From Paralysiella testudinis (GTDB taxonomy: Bacteria > Pseudomonadota > Gammaproteobacteria > Burkholderiales > Neisseriaceae), in the NCBI RefSeq assembly GCF_016894345.1, contig NZ_CP069798.1, positions 248,001 to 312,000 of the forward strand: 64,000 bases of DNA, given 5' to 3'. This document shows, in pieces, positions 43,663-53,906 of this stretch. The stretch's first letter is position 1; each line of letters opens with the position of its first letter. A model generated the notes under the pieces. The model was not told where the DNA came from, searched no databases, and saw only the letters and a list, made by a program, of their open reading frames with translations. Both the position numbers and the translations under genes were made by a program.

Positions 43663-44220
43663 CTATTTTTGTGCCAAGCGCGCCAAGCGCGCCGACAGCC
43701 GTGCGGTGTCGTCGCGCAAGGTGGCCACGGCGTCGGCAAAGCGGGCGAATTGTTGGCGGTGCACCACCGCCGCATCGGCCTCTTGCGCGTAATCGCTGAT
43801 GTGAGCGGCCACGGTTTGCGCCAGCTCGGCGGCGCTGTGTTTCAGGCTGCCTGAAACCCTCAGCCATTCGCCCGCAGCGGCATCGCCAAACAGGCGGGCG
43901 ATGTCGTCGTTGGCCCAATAGCGCAAGCCGCCCAGCAGCGGCAGCAAGGCCATGCCCAGCGCTTGGTCGCCCGCCACCGCCACATCGCCCACGCCGGGCG
44001 TATCGCCTTGCAGGCGCTTTTGTAGCGCACTATTGTGGAAAGTGAGCGTGGTTTCCGGCGCAGCGTCGCTGTGGCGCCAATAGCCTTCTTCGTCGATGCT
44101 GGCGGTGAAGGCCAACATCGGCAAAGCCAAGCGTACGCAGCGGCCGCCATGAGCTTGCATTTGGGCGCGGATTTCGGGGTTTTGTTGCAATAAATGGTTT
44201 AGCACGGCCAATGCGGGCAT
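43663..44220 (-). CDS. ubiJ: SCP2-domain protein, UbiJ-like ubiquinone accessory factor
   Basis: 185 residues. An SCP2 lipid-binding domain (about 1-110; LALPMLAFTASIDEEGYW, DVAVAGDQALGMALLPLLGG) is followed by the C-terminal coiled coil usual for UbiJ (HRQQFARFADAVATLRDD then TARLSARLARLAQK). UbiJ binds the ubiquinone precursor and helps organise the Ubi complex with UbiK. The ATG has CGGAG at good spacing and begins 2 bases after the SDR stop, so the three genes 45589-43663 form an operon. ubiE/ubiB are not in the window. Confidence 0.75.
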   Translation of the reverse strand: MPALAVLNHLLQQNPEIRAQMQAHGGRCVRLALPMLAFTASIDEEGYWRHSDAAPETTLTFHNSALQKRLQGDTPGVGDVAVAGDQALGMALLPLLGGLRYWANDDIARLFGDAAAGEWLRVSGSLKHSAAELAQTVAAHISDYAQEADAAVVHRQQFARFADAVATLRDDTARLSARLARLAQK

Positions 44221-44222
44221 GG

Positions 44223-44996
44223 TTAGTTCTCCGTAAACACCGCGTCAAAATCGCTGTAGGCGCTGCGCACGATTTTGCCGCTGCATGCGTGGTCTTGCGG
44301 GTCGAATAAGGGCGCCACCACACCCAAGCGCTCGGCCTCAGCACCATAAAATTGCCGTTTGGGCGGGTGTTGCGGTGCCACCAAATTGCGCACGCGCACG
44401 CCGCCGGGCTGCGCAATCGCCTGCAATAGTACCGCTACGGCTTGCTGTTGCGACAGCATATTCACCGGCTGTGCACCGCCGCCATTAAGCGGCTTTTTTT
44501 GCAGGCTGAACAGCGGATGGCGGCCATCCGAATAAAGCCCGCCCAAGCGCAACACATCCACATTGGCCACGCCGCTGGCTAAAAAAGCCGTTTCTGCGGC
44601 CGCCACTTTGCGGGCGCTGTCGGTTTGCGGCTGCACCGGCGAGTGCTCATCGCAATGCCCTTGTGCGGTGCCATAAACCGAAATGCTGCTGCTGTAAATC
44701 ACTTGGCGCACGCCCAACGCACGCGCCTGTTGCAGCCAATGGCTCAGCCCGGCCACATAATCGGGGCTCCCTGAAGGCGGCAGCAGACACACCCACACTG
44801 GATAGCCCGCCCACGCCGACCAATCATGAGCGGCGGCGTGGCCGATGTCCACTGTTTGCAGTGCAAACGGCAGCGCTTGCGGCGGCACACTGCGCCGTGC
44901 CGCCAGCAGCGGATGGCCGCGCCGATGCAACGCTTCGGCCAGCGGCAAGCCTAAATAGCCCAGCCCCAAAATGGCCACGCCCGGCGGCTGGCTCAT
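44223..44996 (-). CDS. NAD(P)-dependent SDR-family epimerase-like protein (YeeZ type)
   Basis: 257 residues from the ATG at 44996, which overlaps the LOG-family stop as ATGA; a longer frame upstream is read in the neighbour. The Rossmann motif is GLGYLGLPLAEAL (about 10-22), slightly unlike the classic GxxGxxG. VIYSSSISVYG (about 100-110) holds the SDR Ser and Tyr region, and RLGGLYSDGRHP the later conserved block. YeeZ-like proteins are extended SDRs of unknown substrate. Cytoplasmic. Confidence 0.8.
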   Translation of the reverse strand: MSQPPGVAILGLGYLGLPLAEALHRRGHPLLAARRSVPPQALPFALQTVDIGHAAAHDWSAWAGYPVWVCLLPPSGSPDYVAGLSHWLQQARALGVRQVIYSSSISVYGTAQGHCDEHSPVQPQTDSARKVAAAETAFLASGVANVDVLRLGGLYSDGRHPLFSLQKKPLNGGGAQPVNMLSQQQAVAVLLQAIAQPGGVRVRNLVAPQHPPKRQFYGAEAERLGVVAPLFDPQDHACSGKIVRSAYSDFDAVFTEN

Positions 44997-45589
44997 GCTT
45001 GTTTCCAGCTGGGTTGCACCCATTTCACCGCATCTTGCGCTTGCCACGCGGCCATTTTGGCCAATAAGGCCGGGGCGCTATCGGCCACGCACAGCAGGCT
45101 TAAATTGGCCTCGGGCATAAAGCCGTGGCGTACGGTGTCGCGCAGCAGCGCCAAGAGCGGATCAAAAAAGCCGGCCACATTGAGTACGCCCACCGGATGC
45201 GGATGCAGGCGCAATTGCGCTTGCGACAGCACTTCAAACAATTCTTCATAAGTGCCCAAGCCGCCGGGCAAGGCGATAAAGCCGGAAGCCAGCGCAATCA
45301 TGGTGTTTTTGCGGCTGGTCATGTCGGCGGTTTCAATCAGCTCGGTTAAGCCCAAATGCGCCACTTCTTTTTGCTTCAGAAACGTGGGAATCACGCCAAT
45401 CACCTTGCCGCCGTGGGCCAGCACCGCATCGGCCACGGTGCCCATCAGGCCAACATTGCCGCCGCCATACACCAAGGTGTGGCCGTTGTCGGCCAAGGTC
45501 TGCCCCAGCGCTTGCGCCGCGGCAAAAAAAGCCGGATTTTCGCCCCAATTGGAGCCGCAATAGACCACGATGTTGTTGAGTTTATTCAT
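44993..45589 (-). CDS. LOG-family (TIGR00730) nucleotide 5'-monophosphate ribohydrolase
   Basis: 198 residues. Motifs: VVYCGSNWGENPAF, LVYGGGNVGLMGTVADAV (about 40-57), TSRKNTMIALASGFIALPGG and GLGTYEELFEVL, i.e. the PGGxGTxxE signature (about 107-115). The LOG group cleaves cytokinin riboside monophosphates in plants; bacterial members (PpnN-like, YvdD) hydrolyse nucleotide monophosphates. Substrate inferred. It is the first gene of a three-gene operon with the SDR and UbiJ-like genes. Confidence 0.88.
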   Translation of the reverse strand: MNKLNNIVVYCGSNWGENPAFFAAAQALGQTLADNGHTLVYGGGNVGLMGTVADAVLAHGGKVIGVIPTFLKQKEVAHLGLTELIETADMTSRKNTMIALASGFIALPGGLGTYEELFEVLSQAQLRLHPHPVGVLNVAGFFDPLLALLRDTVRHGFMPEANLSLLCVADSAPALLAKMAAWQAQDAVKWVQPSWKQA

Positions 45590-45653
45590 AATATTCTAAA
45601 GTTTATTGTACTTTCAGGCAGCCTGAAGGCGCATCCTACGATGTAAACGGCAT

Positions 45654-46730
45654 TCACAACACCGCCAGCGGATACGAACCAATCAGCTTCATAAACGCCG
45701 CCTGCGCCGACAAATCCTGCAAGGCTGCCTGAATTTTGGCGTCGTCGGCATGGCCTTCGATGTCGATAAAGAATACATAGTCCCACAAACCGGCGCGGCT
45801 GGGGCGGCTTTCCAATTTGGTCATCGACACGCCGTGGGCGGAAAACGGCTGCAACAGCCCGTGCACCGCCCCGGCTTTGTTGGGCGCAGACACGATCAGC
45901 GAGGTTTTGTCGCGCCCGGTGGGGTCGGTGCCTTGATGCCCCAACACCAAAAAGCGGGTGGTGTTGTTGGGCTCGTCTTCGATATTGGCCGCCAATTTAA
46001 TCAGGCCGTAGCGCTCGGCGGCAGCCTGTGAGGCAATGGCGGCGGCGTGGCTGTCTTCCGCTGCCAGCCGCGCTGCTTCGGCATTGCTGGACACGGAAAT
46101 GCGCGCCACCTGCTCGGGCAGGTTTTTATTCAGCCATTCGTGGCATTGCGCCAAGGCCTGCGCATGGGCGTATACGGTGCGGATGCCGTCTTTTTCCGGC
46201 AGCTTGCGCAATAAATGGTGATGAATGCGCAACACCACTTCGCCGCAGGCTTTCAACGGCGACGACACCAGCAAATCCAAGCTGCGCCCCACCGAGCCTT
46301 CGGTGGAGTTTTCCACCGGTGCCACCACATAATCGGCCTGCCGCGCTTCCACCAAGCGGAAACATTCGTCGATGGTGGCGCAAGGCAAGGTATGGGCGGC
46401 ATGGCCGAAATGCTTGATGGCCGCTTGCTGGGTAAACGTGCCCGCCGGGCCCAAATAAGTAATGGTGAGCGGGCGCTCCACCGCCAAGCATTCGCTCATC
46501 ACCTCGCGAAACAACCGCGCCACCGCCTCGTTGGGCAAAGGGCCGCGGTTTAAATCTTGAATGCGCTGCAACACCGCCGCCTCACGCTCAGGACGGTACA
46601 CCACACCGGTGCCTTTGAGCTCGCCAATGGCGCGGGCGTGGCCGGCGCGGCGGTTGAGCAAATCCAGTACAGTGGCGTCTATTTCATCAATGGCATCACG
46701 ATGGGGCTTGAGTTTGTCGTTGTCGGACAT
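45654..46730 (-). CDS. pheA: Bifunctional chorismate mutase / prephenate dehydratase
   Basis: 358 residues. It makes phenylpyruvate for phenylalanine synthesis in the cytoplasm. The N-terminal AroQ mutase (1-~85) has HRDAIDEIDATVLDLLNRRA; the dehydratase has YLGPAGTFTQQAA, VENSTEGSVGRSLDLL and NNTTRFLVLG (about 259-268); the C-terminal ACT domain has the Phe-binding ESRPSR (about 311-316). Start with GGAAAA upstream. An exact DUS lies in the last codons near 45722. Confidence 0.96.
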   Translation of the reverse strand: MSDNDKLKPHRDAIDEIDATVLDLLNRRAGHARAIGELKGTGVVYRPEREAAVLQRIQDLNRGPLPNEAVARLFREVMSECLAVERPLTITYLGPAGTFTQQAAIKHFGHAAHTLPCATIDECFRLVEARQADYVVAPVENSTEGSVGRSLDLLVSSPLKACGEVVLRIHHHLLRKLPEKDGIRTVYAHAQALAQCHEWLNKNLPEQVARISVSSNAEAARLAAEDSHAAAIASQAAAERYGLIKLAANIEDEPNNTTRFLVLGHQGTDPTGRDKTSLIVSAPNKAGAVHGLLQPFSAHGVSMTKLESRPSRAGLWDYVFFIDIEGHADDAKIQAALQDLSAQAAFMKLIGSYPLAVL

Positions 46731-46946
46731 GGTGTTTTCCGGATAGGGATTTGGGTTTGAGATAAGGCAAGCCGACCGATTCTAGCCTAAATGGACGGCA
46801 GCGGGTAGGCTGGAAGGCGGCTTATGTATGGAAGCGGCACATCTGCCGACAAAGGCTGCCTGAAATGCAAAACCGTCATTGCCGAGCTGGATTCGGCAAT
46901 CCATTGTTCAGATTAAAGTAAGCTGCATTTTTATGCGTTTTCTTAC

Positions 46947-47169
46947 CGTTTTACTTTGCGCTTCATGGCCGCGCGGCCACTTACTTTTTTTGCTTCGCCA
47001 AAATAAGTAAGCAAAAAAAGGCGACCCCGGTTGCAGGTTTGCTGCGCAAACTTCCCTCATCTACACGAATTTTAGCGGCGGGTGCGAACTCGCTGCGCTC
47101 AAACACAGCGCACCCTTCTCCCGCTAAAATCCGCTCCGATTCGGCTGCGCCAGGGGATGGCTGCACAGA
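46947..47169. repeat. Dispersed ~220-bp intergenic repeat, copy B
   Basis: The reverse-oriented relative of 19796-20016. Both share ACCTGCAACCGGGGTCGCC and GTGGCCGCGCGGCCATGAAG and the outer CGCAGCCGAA block. DUS copies flank it (near 46853 and 47178). The gap 46731-47227 holds no supported gene. Confidence 0.75.
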
Positions 47170-47227
47170 TTATGCGTTTCAGGCAGCCTAAATATAAAAA
47201 ACAAATTAATTTTCAAGTACATGTAAA

Positions 47228-48451
47228 TTAAAAAGCATTATCTGGGCGGCTCAACCACACCCGCCGCGAAAACAGCCACAGCAATGCCATGCCGCACACA
47301 GTGGCGCTGAGCATCATCAGCGGCATCATCTGTGCGGTGCCGTTGTGCGCCTGCGTGGTGAGCCAGCCCACAGCGGCGGCAATCAGAAATTGCAGCGTGC
47401 CCAGCACCGCATTGGCGCTGCCGCCTTCGGCCTTGAAATAGCTCATATAACAAGCCTGTGTGTTGGCCACAATCAGCCCTTGGGTGCCCACCGAAGTCAT
47501 CAACAGCGCCAGCAGCAACGCAAACGGCGGCAGCGGCCACAGCCACACCAGCACACACAAAGCCAAATTGCAGGCAAACTGCACCGCCACGCCCGACAAC
47601 AAAATACGATGAGCATCGCTGCGGCGCAAACGCCAGGCGGTGATGCGGTTAAACAGCATCATGGTGATGATGTTGGCGCCAAACGCCCATGCATACTGGT
47701 GGGCGCTTAAGCCGTAGAGCTCCATATACACAAACGACGATTCGGTCAGAAACACAAACATCGATGAAAAGCTGAAAGCCTGAAAAAACAAAAAGCCCAA
47801 GGCCTGAGGCTGCCTGAACACGCGCGCATAATTGGCGGCAATGGCGGGCACAAAATCGCGGCCAAACGGGCGCGGCGGCTGTGCATCTGCCGGCATACGC
47901 CAATAGAGCAACAAAGCCACCGCCGCCGCATACAGCGCCAGAAACACAAAAATGGCACGCCAGCCGCCTAGGTTTTTCAGCAGCGCCCCCAACATGGGCG
48001 CGGCCAGGGGTGCTGCCATCATGATAATGCCAATAAGCGCAAACATCTGCGCCGCCTCACGCCCGCCAAAGCGATCGCGCACCAACGCCGCCACCGTCAC
48101 CGTGGCCATGCCGCCGCCCAGCGCCTGCACCCCGCGCCACAGCAACAAATGCGCCACCGTGTCCGTCCACAACAAGGCCACGGTGGCCGTCACATACACC
48201 GCCAGCCCGAACAAAGCCACTTTGCGGCGGCCTTTTAAATCCGACACCGGCCCGCCCACCAATTGCCCCAGCGCCACCCCCAGCAAAAACACACTCAGGC
48301 TTTGCTCGATTTGGTGGATATCGGCACTCAGCGCCGCCGCCATTTGCGGCATCGCGGGCAAATAGGCATCGATGGAAAACGGCATCACCGCCACCAATAA
48401 GGCCAGCATTAAGGCCAAACGTTTGCGCCCGGCGGGGGTAGAAGTATTCAT
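47228..48451 (-). CDS. Bcr/CflA-family multidrug MFS transporter
   Basis: 407 residues, 12 predicted segments. The opening MLALLVAVMPFSIDAYLPAM and the loop motif GGPVSDLKGRRKVALFG (about 68-84) are typical of Bcr/CflA drug:H+ antiporters, as is the motif C-like APLAAPMLGALL in segment 5. Members export bicyclomycin, chloramphenicol, sulfonamides or dipeptides; the cargo is unknown. Stands alone, preceded by a dyad and an inverted DUS pair. Confidence 0.88.
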   Translation of the reverse strand: MNTSTPAGRKRLALMLALLVAVMPFSIDAYLPAMPQMAAALSADIHQIEQSLSVFLLGVALGQLVGGPVSDLKGRRKVALFGLAVYVTATVALLWTDTVAHLLLWRGVQALGGGMATVTVAALVRDRFGGREAAQMFALIGIIMMAAPLAAPMLGALLKNLGGWRAIFVFLALYAAAVALLLYWRMPADAQPPRPFGRDFVPAIAANYARVFRQPQALGFLFFQAFSFSSMFVFLTESSFVYMELYGLSAHQYAWAFGANIITMMLFNRITAWRLRRSDAHRILLSGVAVQFACNLALCVLVWLWPLPPFALLLALLMTSVGTQGLIVANTQACYMSYFKAEGGSANAVLGTLQFLIAAAVGWLTTQAHNGTAQMMPLMMLSATVCGMALLWLFSRRVWLSRPDNAF

Positions 48452-48562
48452 GGGGTTTTATTCGTTAACATCTCGGATGTATTGGTTTTTTACGGCTAGG
48501 CTGCCTGAAATATCGTTTTGCGTATATCGGACTCAAGAATCCGATATACATTAAAATCGGAA

Positions 48563-48593
48563 AAGGCTGCCTGAACCGCTTTCAGGCAGCCTT
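48563..48593. terminator. DUS-pair hairpin behind argF
   Basis: 13-bp stem AAGGCTGCCTGAA/TTCAGGCAGCCTT with a 5-base loop, 19 bases after the argF stop. A separate perfect dyad (GTATATCGGA / TCCGATATAC, 48521-48548) lies just beyond. Confidence 0.75.
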
Positions 48594-48611
48594 GATATCA
48601 TCAGGCATACA

Positions 48612-49610
48612 TCACGCCGCCAGCAGCGCCACCAGCACGGCTTTGATGGTGTGCATGCGGTTTTCGGCTTGGTCGAACACAATGCTGGCCGGGCTTTCAA
48701 ATACCGCTTCGCTCACTTCCACGCCGTCGAGGCCGAATTCCTGATACAGCCATTCGCCAATCTGGGTTTCGCGGTTGTGAATGGCGGGCAGGCAGTGCAT
48801 AAATTTTACCGCCGGGTTGCCGCTGGCGGCCATCAGCGCCGTATCCACGCGGTAAGGCTTGAGAATGCCGATGCGCTCGGCCCACACTTCTTTAGGCTCG
48901 CCCATGCTCACCCACACATCGGTGTGGATATAGTCCACGCCGCGCACGGCGGCTGCGACGTCTTCGGTAAGGGTGATGCGGGCGCCGGTTTCGCGGGCGA
49001 TGTCGCGGCATTGCGCCACCAAATGCTCTTCCGGCCACAAATGCTGCGGTGCGCCAAAACGCACGTCCATGCCCAATTTGGCGCCCACCACCAGCAGCGA
49101 ATTGCCCATATTGTAGCGGGCGTCGCCCACATAGGCGTAGGCAAGCTGATGCAAGGGCTTGGCGCAATGTTCGCGCATGGTGAGCACATCGGCCAGCATT
49201 TGCGTGGGGTGGAATTCATCGGTGAGGCCGTTGAACACCGGCACGCCGGCATAGGCCGCCAATTCTTCCACCACTGCTTGGCCGTGGCCGCGGTATTCGA
49301 TGCCGTCATACATGCGCCCCAGCACGCGGGCGGTGTCTTTCATGCTTTCTTTGTGGCCGATTTGGCTGCCTGAAGGGCCTAAATAAGTGACCCGCGCGCC
49401 TTGGTCGTAAGCGGCCACTTCAAAAGCGCAACGGGTGCGGGTGGAGGCTTTTTCAAAAATCAATGCAATGTTTTTGCCCGCCAAACGCGGCACTTCGGTG
49501 CCCGCCTTTTTGGCGGCTTTCAGCTCGGCAGCCAAATCCAGCAAGGCCACAATTTCGGCGGGGCTGTAGTCCAGCAGCTTGAGGAAATGGGGTTGTGATA
49601 TCGGTTTCAT
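48612..49610 (-). CDS. argF: Ornithine carbamoyltransferase
   Basis: 332 residues. It forms citrulline from ornithine and carbamoyl phosphate. Carbamoyl-phosphate motif [12 protein letters not shown] (about 53-64), the [11 protein letters not shown] segment, the ornithine loop VSMGEP (about 235-240) and MHCLPAIH with the catalytic Cys (about 272-279). Codons for GPSGSQ overlap a near-DUS. Biosynthetic rather than arcB: no arcA/arcC neighbours are seen, but the assignment between the two isoforms is by context. Confidence 0.95.
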   Translation of the reverse strand: MKPISQPHFLKLLDYSPAEIVALLDLAAELKAAKKAGTEVPRLAGKNIALIFEKASTRTRCAFEVAAYDQGARVTYLGPSGSQIGHKESMKDTARVLGRMYDGIEYRGHGQAVVEELAAYAGVPVFNGLTDEFHPTQMLADVLTMREHCAKPLHQLAYAYVGDARYNMGNSLLVVGAKLGMDVRFGAPQHLWPEEHLVAQCRDIARETGARITLTEDVAAAVRGVDYIHTDVWVSMGEPKEVWAERIGILKPYRVDTALMAASGNPAVKFMHCLPAIHNRETQIGEWLYQEFGLDGVEVSEAVFESPASIVFDQAENRMHTIKAVLVALLAA

Positions 49611-49642
49611 CGTAGTGTTCGTTTCAATGCCTATTTAACAAT

Positions 49643-50800
<1,158 letters not shown>

Positions 50801-50837
50801 TCAGGCAGCCTTGTAACAAGTGCTGCCTGAAAAGATA

Positions 50838-50990
50838 TATAGTGAAATGTATAAAAAAGTGCTACGGCGTTGGCTCGCCTACGCGCAAAGCGAACGATTT
50901 TGTAAGGCGCTAAAGCGCCAACAAAAATCTGTTCCGTACTATGTGTACTGTCTGCGGCTCGCCGCCTTGTATCACTTTATTCTACACTCC
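50838..50990 (+). repeat. Correia-like repeat, full form, copy 2
   Basis: Starts TATAGTGAAATGTATAAAAA and carries all internal landmarks of a Correia element in order: TACGGCGTTGGCTCGCCTAC, the CAAAGCGAACGATT block, GGCGCTAAAGCGCC, TCTGTTCCGTACTATG and GTACTGTCTGCGGCTCGCC. It lies between dapE and the ABC lipoprotein gene. The remaining bases of the 280-base gap hold two DUS copies and no gene. Confidence 0.85.
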
Positions 50991-51055
50991 ACTTCAAACA
51001 AAGCCAAAACGCTTTTATAACCTGTTTGGGCGATGGTTGCCAATAGTGGCGTGTT

Positions 51056-52060
51056 TTAAGGCTGCCCCACCACTTCTTTGGCTTCTTTCACCACCGCTTC
51101 GGGCAGGGTAAAGCCCAATGCCGCCGCCGCAGTGGGGTTTACCACCAAATGGCCGCTTTTGGGGTGTTCGGGCATGATGGTGCCCGGCTGCTCGCCTTTT
51201 AAAATCCGCGCCACCATATGGCCGGTTTGCACGCCCAAGTCATAGAAATCGGGGCCATAGGCGGCCATAGCACCGCGGCGCACGGTGCCGGTGTCGGCCG
51301 CCACCAGCGGCAGCTTGATTTCGGTGGCCACTTTGTATACCGATTCATAGGTGGATACCACGCCGTTGTCAAACGAGGTGTAGAGCAAATCCACTTTGCC
51401 GTTGAGGCTGCGCACGGCGGCGGCCACATCGGTGGTTCGCGGCGCGGCCACGGCCAGCACTTCGATGTTTTTCGGCGCCAGATAAGCCTGCATCCGTGCC
51501 AGCATGGTGGTGGAATTGATTTCGCCGGGGCTGTATACATAGCCGATGCGTTTCAGATTGGGCATCAGCTTTTGCATCAGCTCAAACTGCGGCTCAAACG
51601 GGATGTAGTCGGACATACCGGTTACATTGGTGCCGGAAGGCGCTTCCATGCTCGGCACCAATTTGGCCGCCACCGGGTCGATAATGGCGTTGAACACCAC
51701 CGGCACGTCTTTAACCGTGGCCACCACCGGCTGGGCGCTGGGGGTGGAAATGGCCACAATCACATCGGGCTTGTCGGCGGCAAATTTTTTGGCAATCTGA
51801 CCGGCGGTGGCGGTGCTGCCTTGGGCATTTTGATAGTCGATTTTGAGATTGTCGCCCACTTTAAATCCGGCTTCGGCCAAACCGGCCTCAATGCCTTTGC
51901 GCGAAGCGTCCAGCGCCGGATGTTCCACAATTTGGGTGATGGCCACGGTTTTCACCACCGGCGCTGCCGCAGCGGAAGCAGGCTGTTGCGATGAAGACGA
52001 GGGCGAGCAGGCGGCCAGCAAAGTGGCGGCCAAAACGGTGATGGCCAGAGCGGTACGCAT
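51056..52060 (-). CDS. ABC transporter substrate-binding lipoprotein (TrpX-like)
   Basis: 334 residues. Lipoprotein signal ending LLAAC (Cys 18), then a Ser/Ala-rich linker and the PF04392-type periplasmic binding fold: ITQIVEHPALDASRKGIEAG (about 43-62), YIPFEPQFELMQKLMPNLKR, VYSPGEINSTTMLA and YDLGVQTGHMVARILKGEQP. Members bind tryptophan or related amino acids or purines in streptococci. Start with AAGGAAA. The permease and ATPase are not adjacent in this window, which is unusual for the family. Confidence 0.87.
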   Translation of the reverse strand: MRTALAITVLAATLLAACSPSSSSQQPASAAAAPVVKTVAITQIVEHPALDASRKGIEAGLAEAGFKVGDNLKIDYQNAQGSTATAGQIAKKFAADKPDVIVAISTPSAQPVVATVKDVPVVFNAIIDPVAAKLVPSMEAPSGTNVTGMSDYIPFEPQFELMQKLMPNLKRIGYVYSPGEINSTTMLARMQAYLAPKNIEVLAVAAPRTTDVAAAVRSLNGKVDLLYTSFDNGVVSTYESVYKVATEIKLPLVAADTGTVRRGAMAAYGPDFYDLGVQTGHMVARILKGEQPGTIMPEHPKSGHLVVNPTAAAALGFTLPEAVVKEAKEVVGQP

Positions 52061-52348
52061 CGGGTTTCCTTGGGTTGGGATTGAGTGTAAATAACAGCAA
52101 AGCGGCGATGATAATCAAAAACCGTGCGTCCGTGGGTAGGCCGTATCGGGCAAATCGGCGTCATCGAAGCACAAAAATAGCGCCAAAGCGCCATCAAGAA
52201 AATTTAAATCAGCCAAATTCAGATAAAAGGCTTATAAAATGACCCGCAAGCCATTTAATATGAAATGAATGGGTTAATTTAATGGCCACATGATTCAGGC
52301 AGCCTTATCACTATAGGCTGCCTGAAAACAGCAATAAGCAATATAGGG

Positions 52349-52777
52349 CTAAAACCAATCCAGCCGCCCTTGCACCATTTTTTTGTAGTAATTGCGATTG
52401 GCCAGCATCGACAAGCCCGCCGCCACGCCAACCCCCGCCGCATTGCCGGTGTTGATCTGAAACAGGCTTTCAATCACCCCCAGCAGTATCCCCACCAGCA
52501 GGGCAACCCCGAGCCATGCCAATGCAAACTTCCACATGCCCTTAATCAGCAAATAAATCGGCCCGAACAAAAACGCCCAAACATTGAAATTCACGCTCAT
52601 GCGCTCGCGGAAACTCAATTCTTTCAAGCGCGGCAATTTTATGCCGCCGGCTTTTTCAATCAAATGAAAGCGTTTTTTCCATGTGTCCGACACCGCCAAT
52701 TGGTCAATTTGCGTCGATAGCGTTTCGGCAGCCGATTGCGGTGGCTGGTATGGATTGGAATTTAATGGCTGATTCAT
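52349..52777 (-). CDS. DUF2628 membrane protein
   Basis: 142 residues from the ATG at 52777 (MNQPLNSNPYQPPQ); 17 further codons upstream are doubtful. A polar N-terminal 45 residues precede the DUF2628 region: FRERMSVNFNVWAFLFGPIY and two or three hydrophobic segments (FALAWLGVALLVGILLGVIE), ending ANRNYYKKMVQGRLDWF. The function is unknown in all bacteria I know of. Monocistronic; two DUS copies lie 3' of it (near 52291 and 52314). Confidence 0.8.
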   Translation of the reverse strand: MNQPLNSNPYQPPQSAAETLSTQIDQLAVSDTWKKRFHLIEKAGGIKLPRLKELSFRERMSVNFNVWAFLFGPIYLLIKGMWKFALAWLGVALLVGILLGVIESLFQINTGNAAGVGVAAGLSMLANRNYYKKMVQGRLDWF

Positions 52778-52958
52778 CAGCGTTTGCTCTCTTTGAATAA
52801 AGTGAATAACTAAGCACTCAGGCTTCATGACTTAATGGCAGGCTGCCTGAACCTTATCATACGCCTGCTTAACCTGTTTTTACAACCAAGCCGTGATGGG
52901 CAAATTTTGCCAGCCAACGCAAGCGCTTGCAAAATGAGCGTTCACCTGGGTTTGTTTT

Positions 52959-52973
52959 TGTTATATCATAACA
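52959..52973. promoter_or_regulatory. Zur-like operator before the DUF4198 gene
   Basis: TGTTATATCATAACA is a perfect dyad of 6-bp arms around three bases. It agrees at every position with the meningococcal Zur box TGTTATDNHATAACA as I recall it. It lies 31 bases upstream of the start codon, where a repressor would block transcription. Confidence 0.65.
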
Positions 52974-53004
52974 TTTGATTATTTTACCCACCTAAGGACA
53001 TCCC

Positions 53005-53808
53005 ATGAACAAAACCGCCCTTTTCACCTTGCTAGCACTGGCCTGCACCAGCGCCCATGCCCACCGCGTGTGGGTGAGCACCAACCACACCCACGGCGGT
53101 GATATTCTAAAAACAGAGCTGGGCTACGGCGAATTTCCGCACGCCGAGCCAATTGTGGCCGACCGCCTGCATATTTTCAGCAAGCCCATGCAGCTAATCA
53201 GCGGCAAAAACCGTCAAAACCTGGTGCAAAAAGGCGAGCACAATTATCAATACCAAAGCGCCAAGCCCGTGGCCGAGGGCAGCTATCTGGTTACTGCCGA
53301 ATACCAGCCCACGTTTTGGTCTAAAAACGCCGCAGGTTGGCAAAAAACCGACATGACCAAAATGACCGACGCCACCTATTGCGAACAAACGCGCATGTAC
53401 GGCAAAAACATTGTGAATGTGGGTCACGACAGCGCCGACACCGCGCCCATTATCCAGCCGGTAGGTCAAATGCTGGAAATCGTGCCGCTGGACAACCCGG
53501 CCAATGTGCAAGTGGGCCAGCGCTTTAAAGTAAAAGTGCTGTTTAAAGGCGAGCCGCTGGCGGGCGCCACCCTCACCGCCACCTTCGATGGCTTTGACAG
53601 CGCCGACCACAGCAAAACCCATAAAGTGGAAGCCCAAGCCTTTTCCGACACCACCGCTGCCGACGGCACAGTGAGCATCATCCCGCTGCGCCAAGGCTTC
53701 TGGAAAGCCAATGTGGAACACAAAGCCGATTATCCGGATCAAAAAGTGTGCCAAAAACTGGCCAACTACAGCACGCTCACCTTTGAAATCGGCCACGGCC
53801 ATCATTAA
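53005..53808 (+). CDS. Periplasmic DUF4198 protein (metal-uptake associated)
   Basis: 267 residues. A signal peptide (MNKTALFTLLALACTSAHA) leads directly into HRVWVSTNHTHGGD, the usual DUF4198 beginning with a potential N-terminal His metal site, and the end is GHGHH. The domain is beta-rich (HNYQYQSAKPVAEGSYLVTA, VQVGQRFKVKVLFKGEPLAG). DUF4198 proteins are linked to nickel or cobalt import operons. The Zur-like operator upstream suggests that here it responds to zinc. Start with AAGGA; ends at a DUS-pair terminator. Confidence 0.85.
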   Translation: MNKTALFTLLALACTSAHAHRVWVSTNHTHGGDILKTELGYGEFPHAEPIVADRLHIFSKPMQLISGKNRQNLVQKGEHNYQYQSAKPVAEGSYLVTAEYQPTFWSKNAAGWQKTDMTKMTDATYCEQTRMYGKNIVNVGHDSADTAPIIQPVGQMLEIVPLDNPANVQVGQRFKVKVLFKGEPLAGATLTATFDGFDSADHSKTHKVEAQAFSDTTAADGTVSIIPLRQGFWKANVEHKADYPDQKVCQKLANYSTLTFEIGHGHH

Positions 53809-53823
53809 AAGTACGCTGATATA

Positions 53824-53870
53824 AAAAGGCTGCCTGAAAACCTGGCAATGGGTTTTCAGGCAGCCTTTTA
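53824..53870. terminator. DUS-pair terminator between convergent genes
   Basis: 19-bp stem AAAAGGCTGCCTGAAAACC and its complement with an 8-base loop, between the DUF4198 gene and the convergent luciferase-like gene. Confidence 0.85.
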
Positions 53871-53906
53871 TTGTGACCGCATGTGAATCAGCTCAAATTC
53901 ATCAGC

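Noticed and set aside
48521-48548. Dyad GTATATCGGA / TCCGATATAC near the Bcr/CflA gene, resembling GATTCAAGAATCCGAT near 20070
   Set aside because: The shared part is short and the second site lacks the full dyad; not enough to call a repeat or operator.
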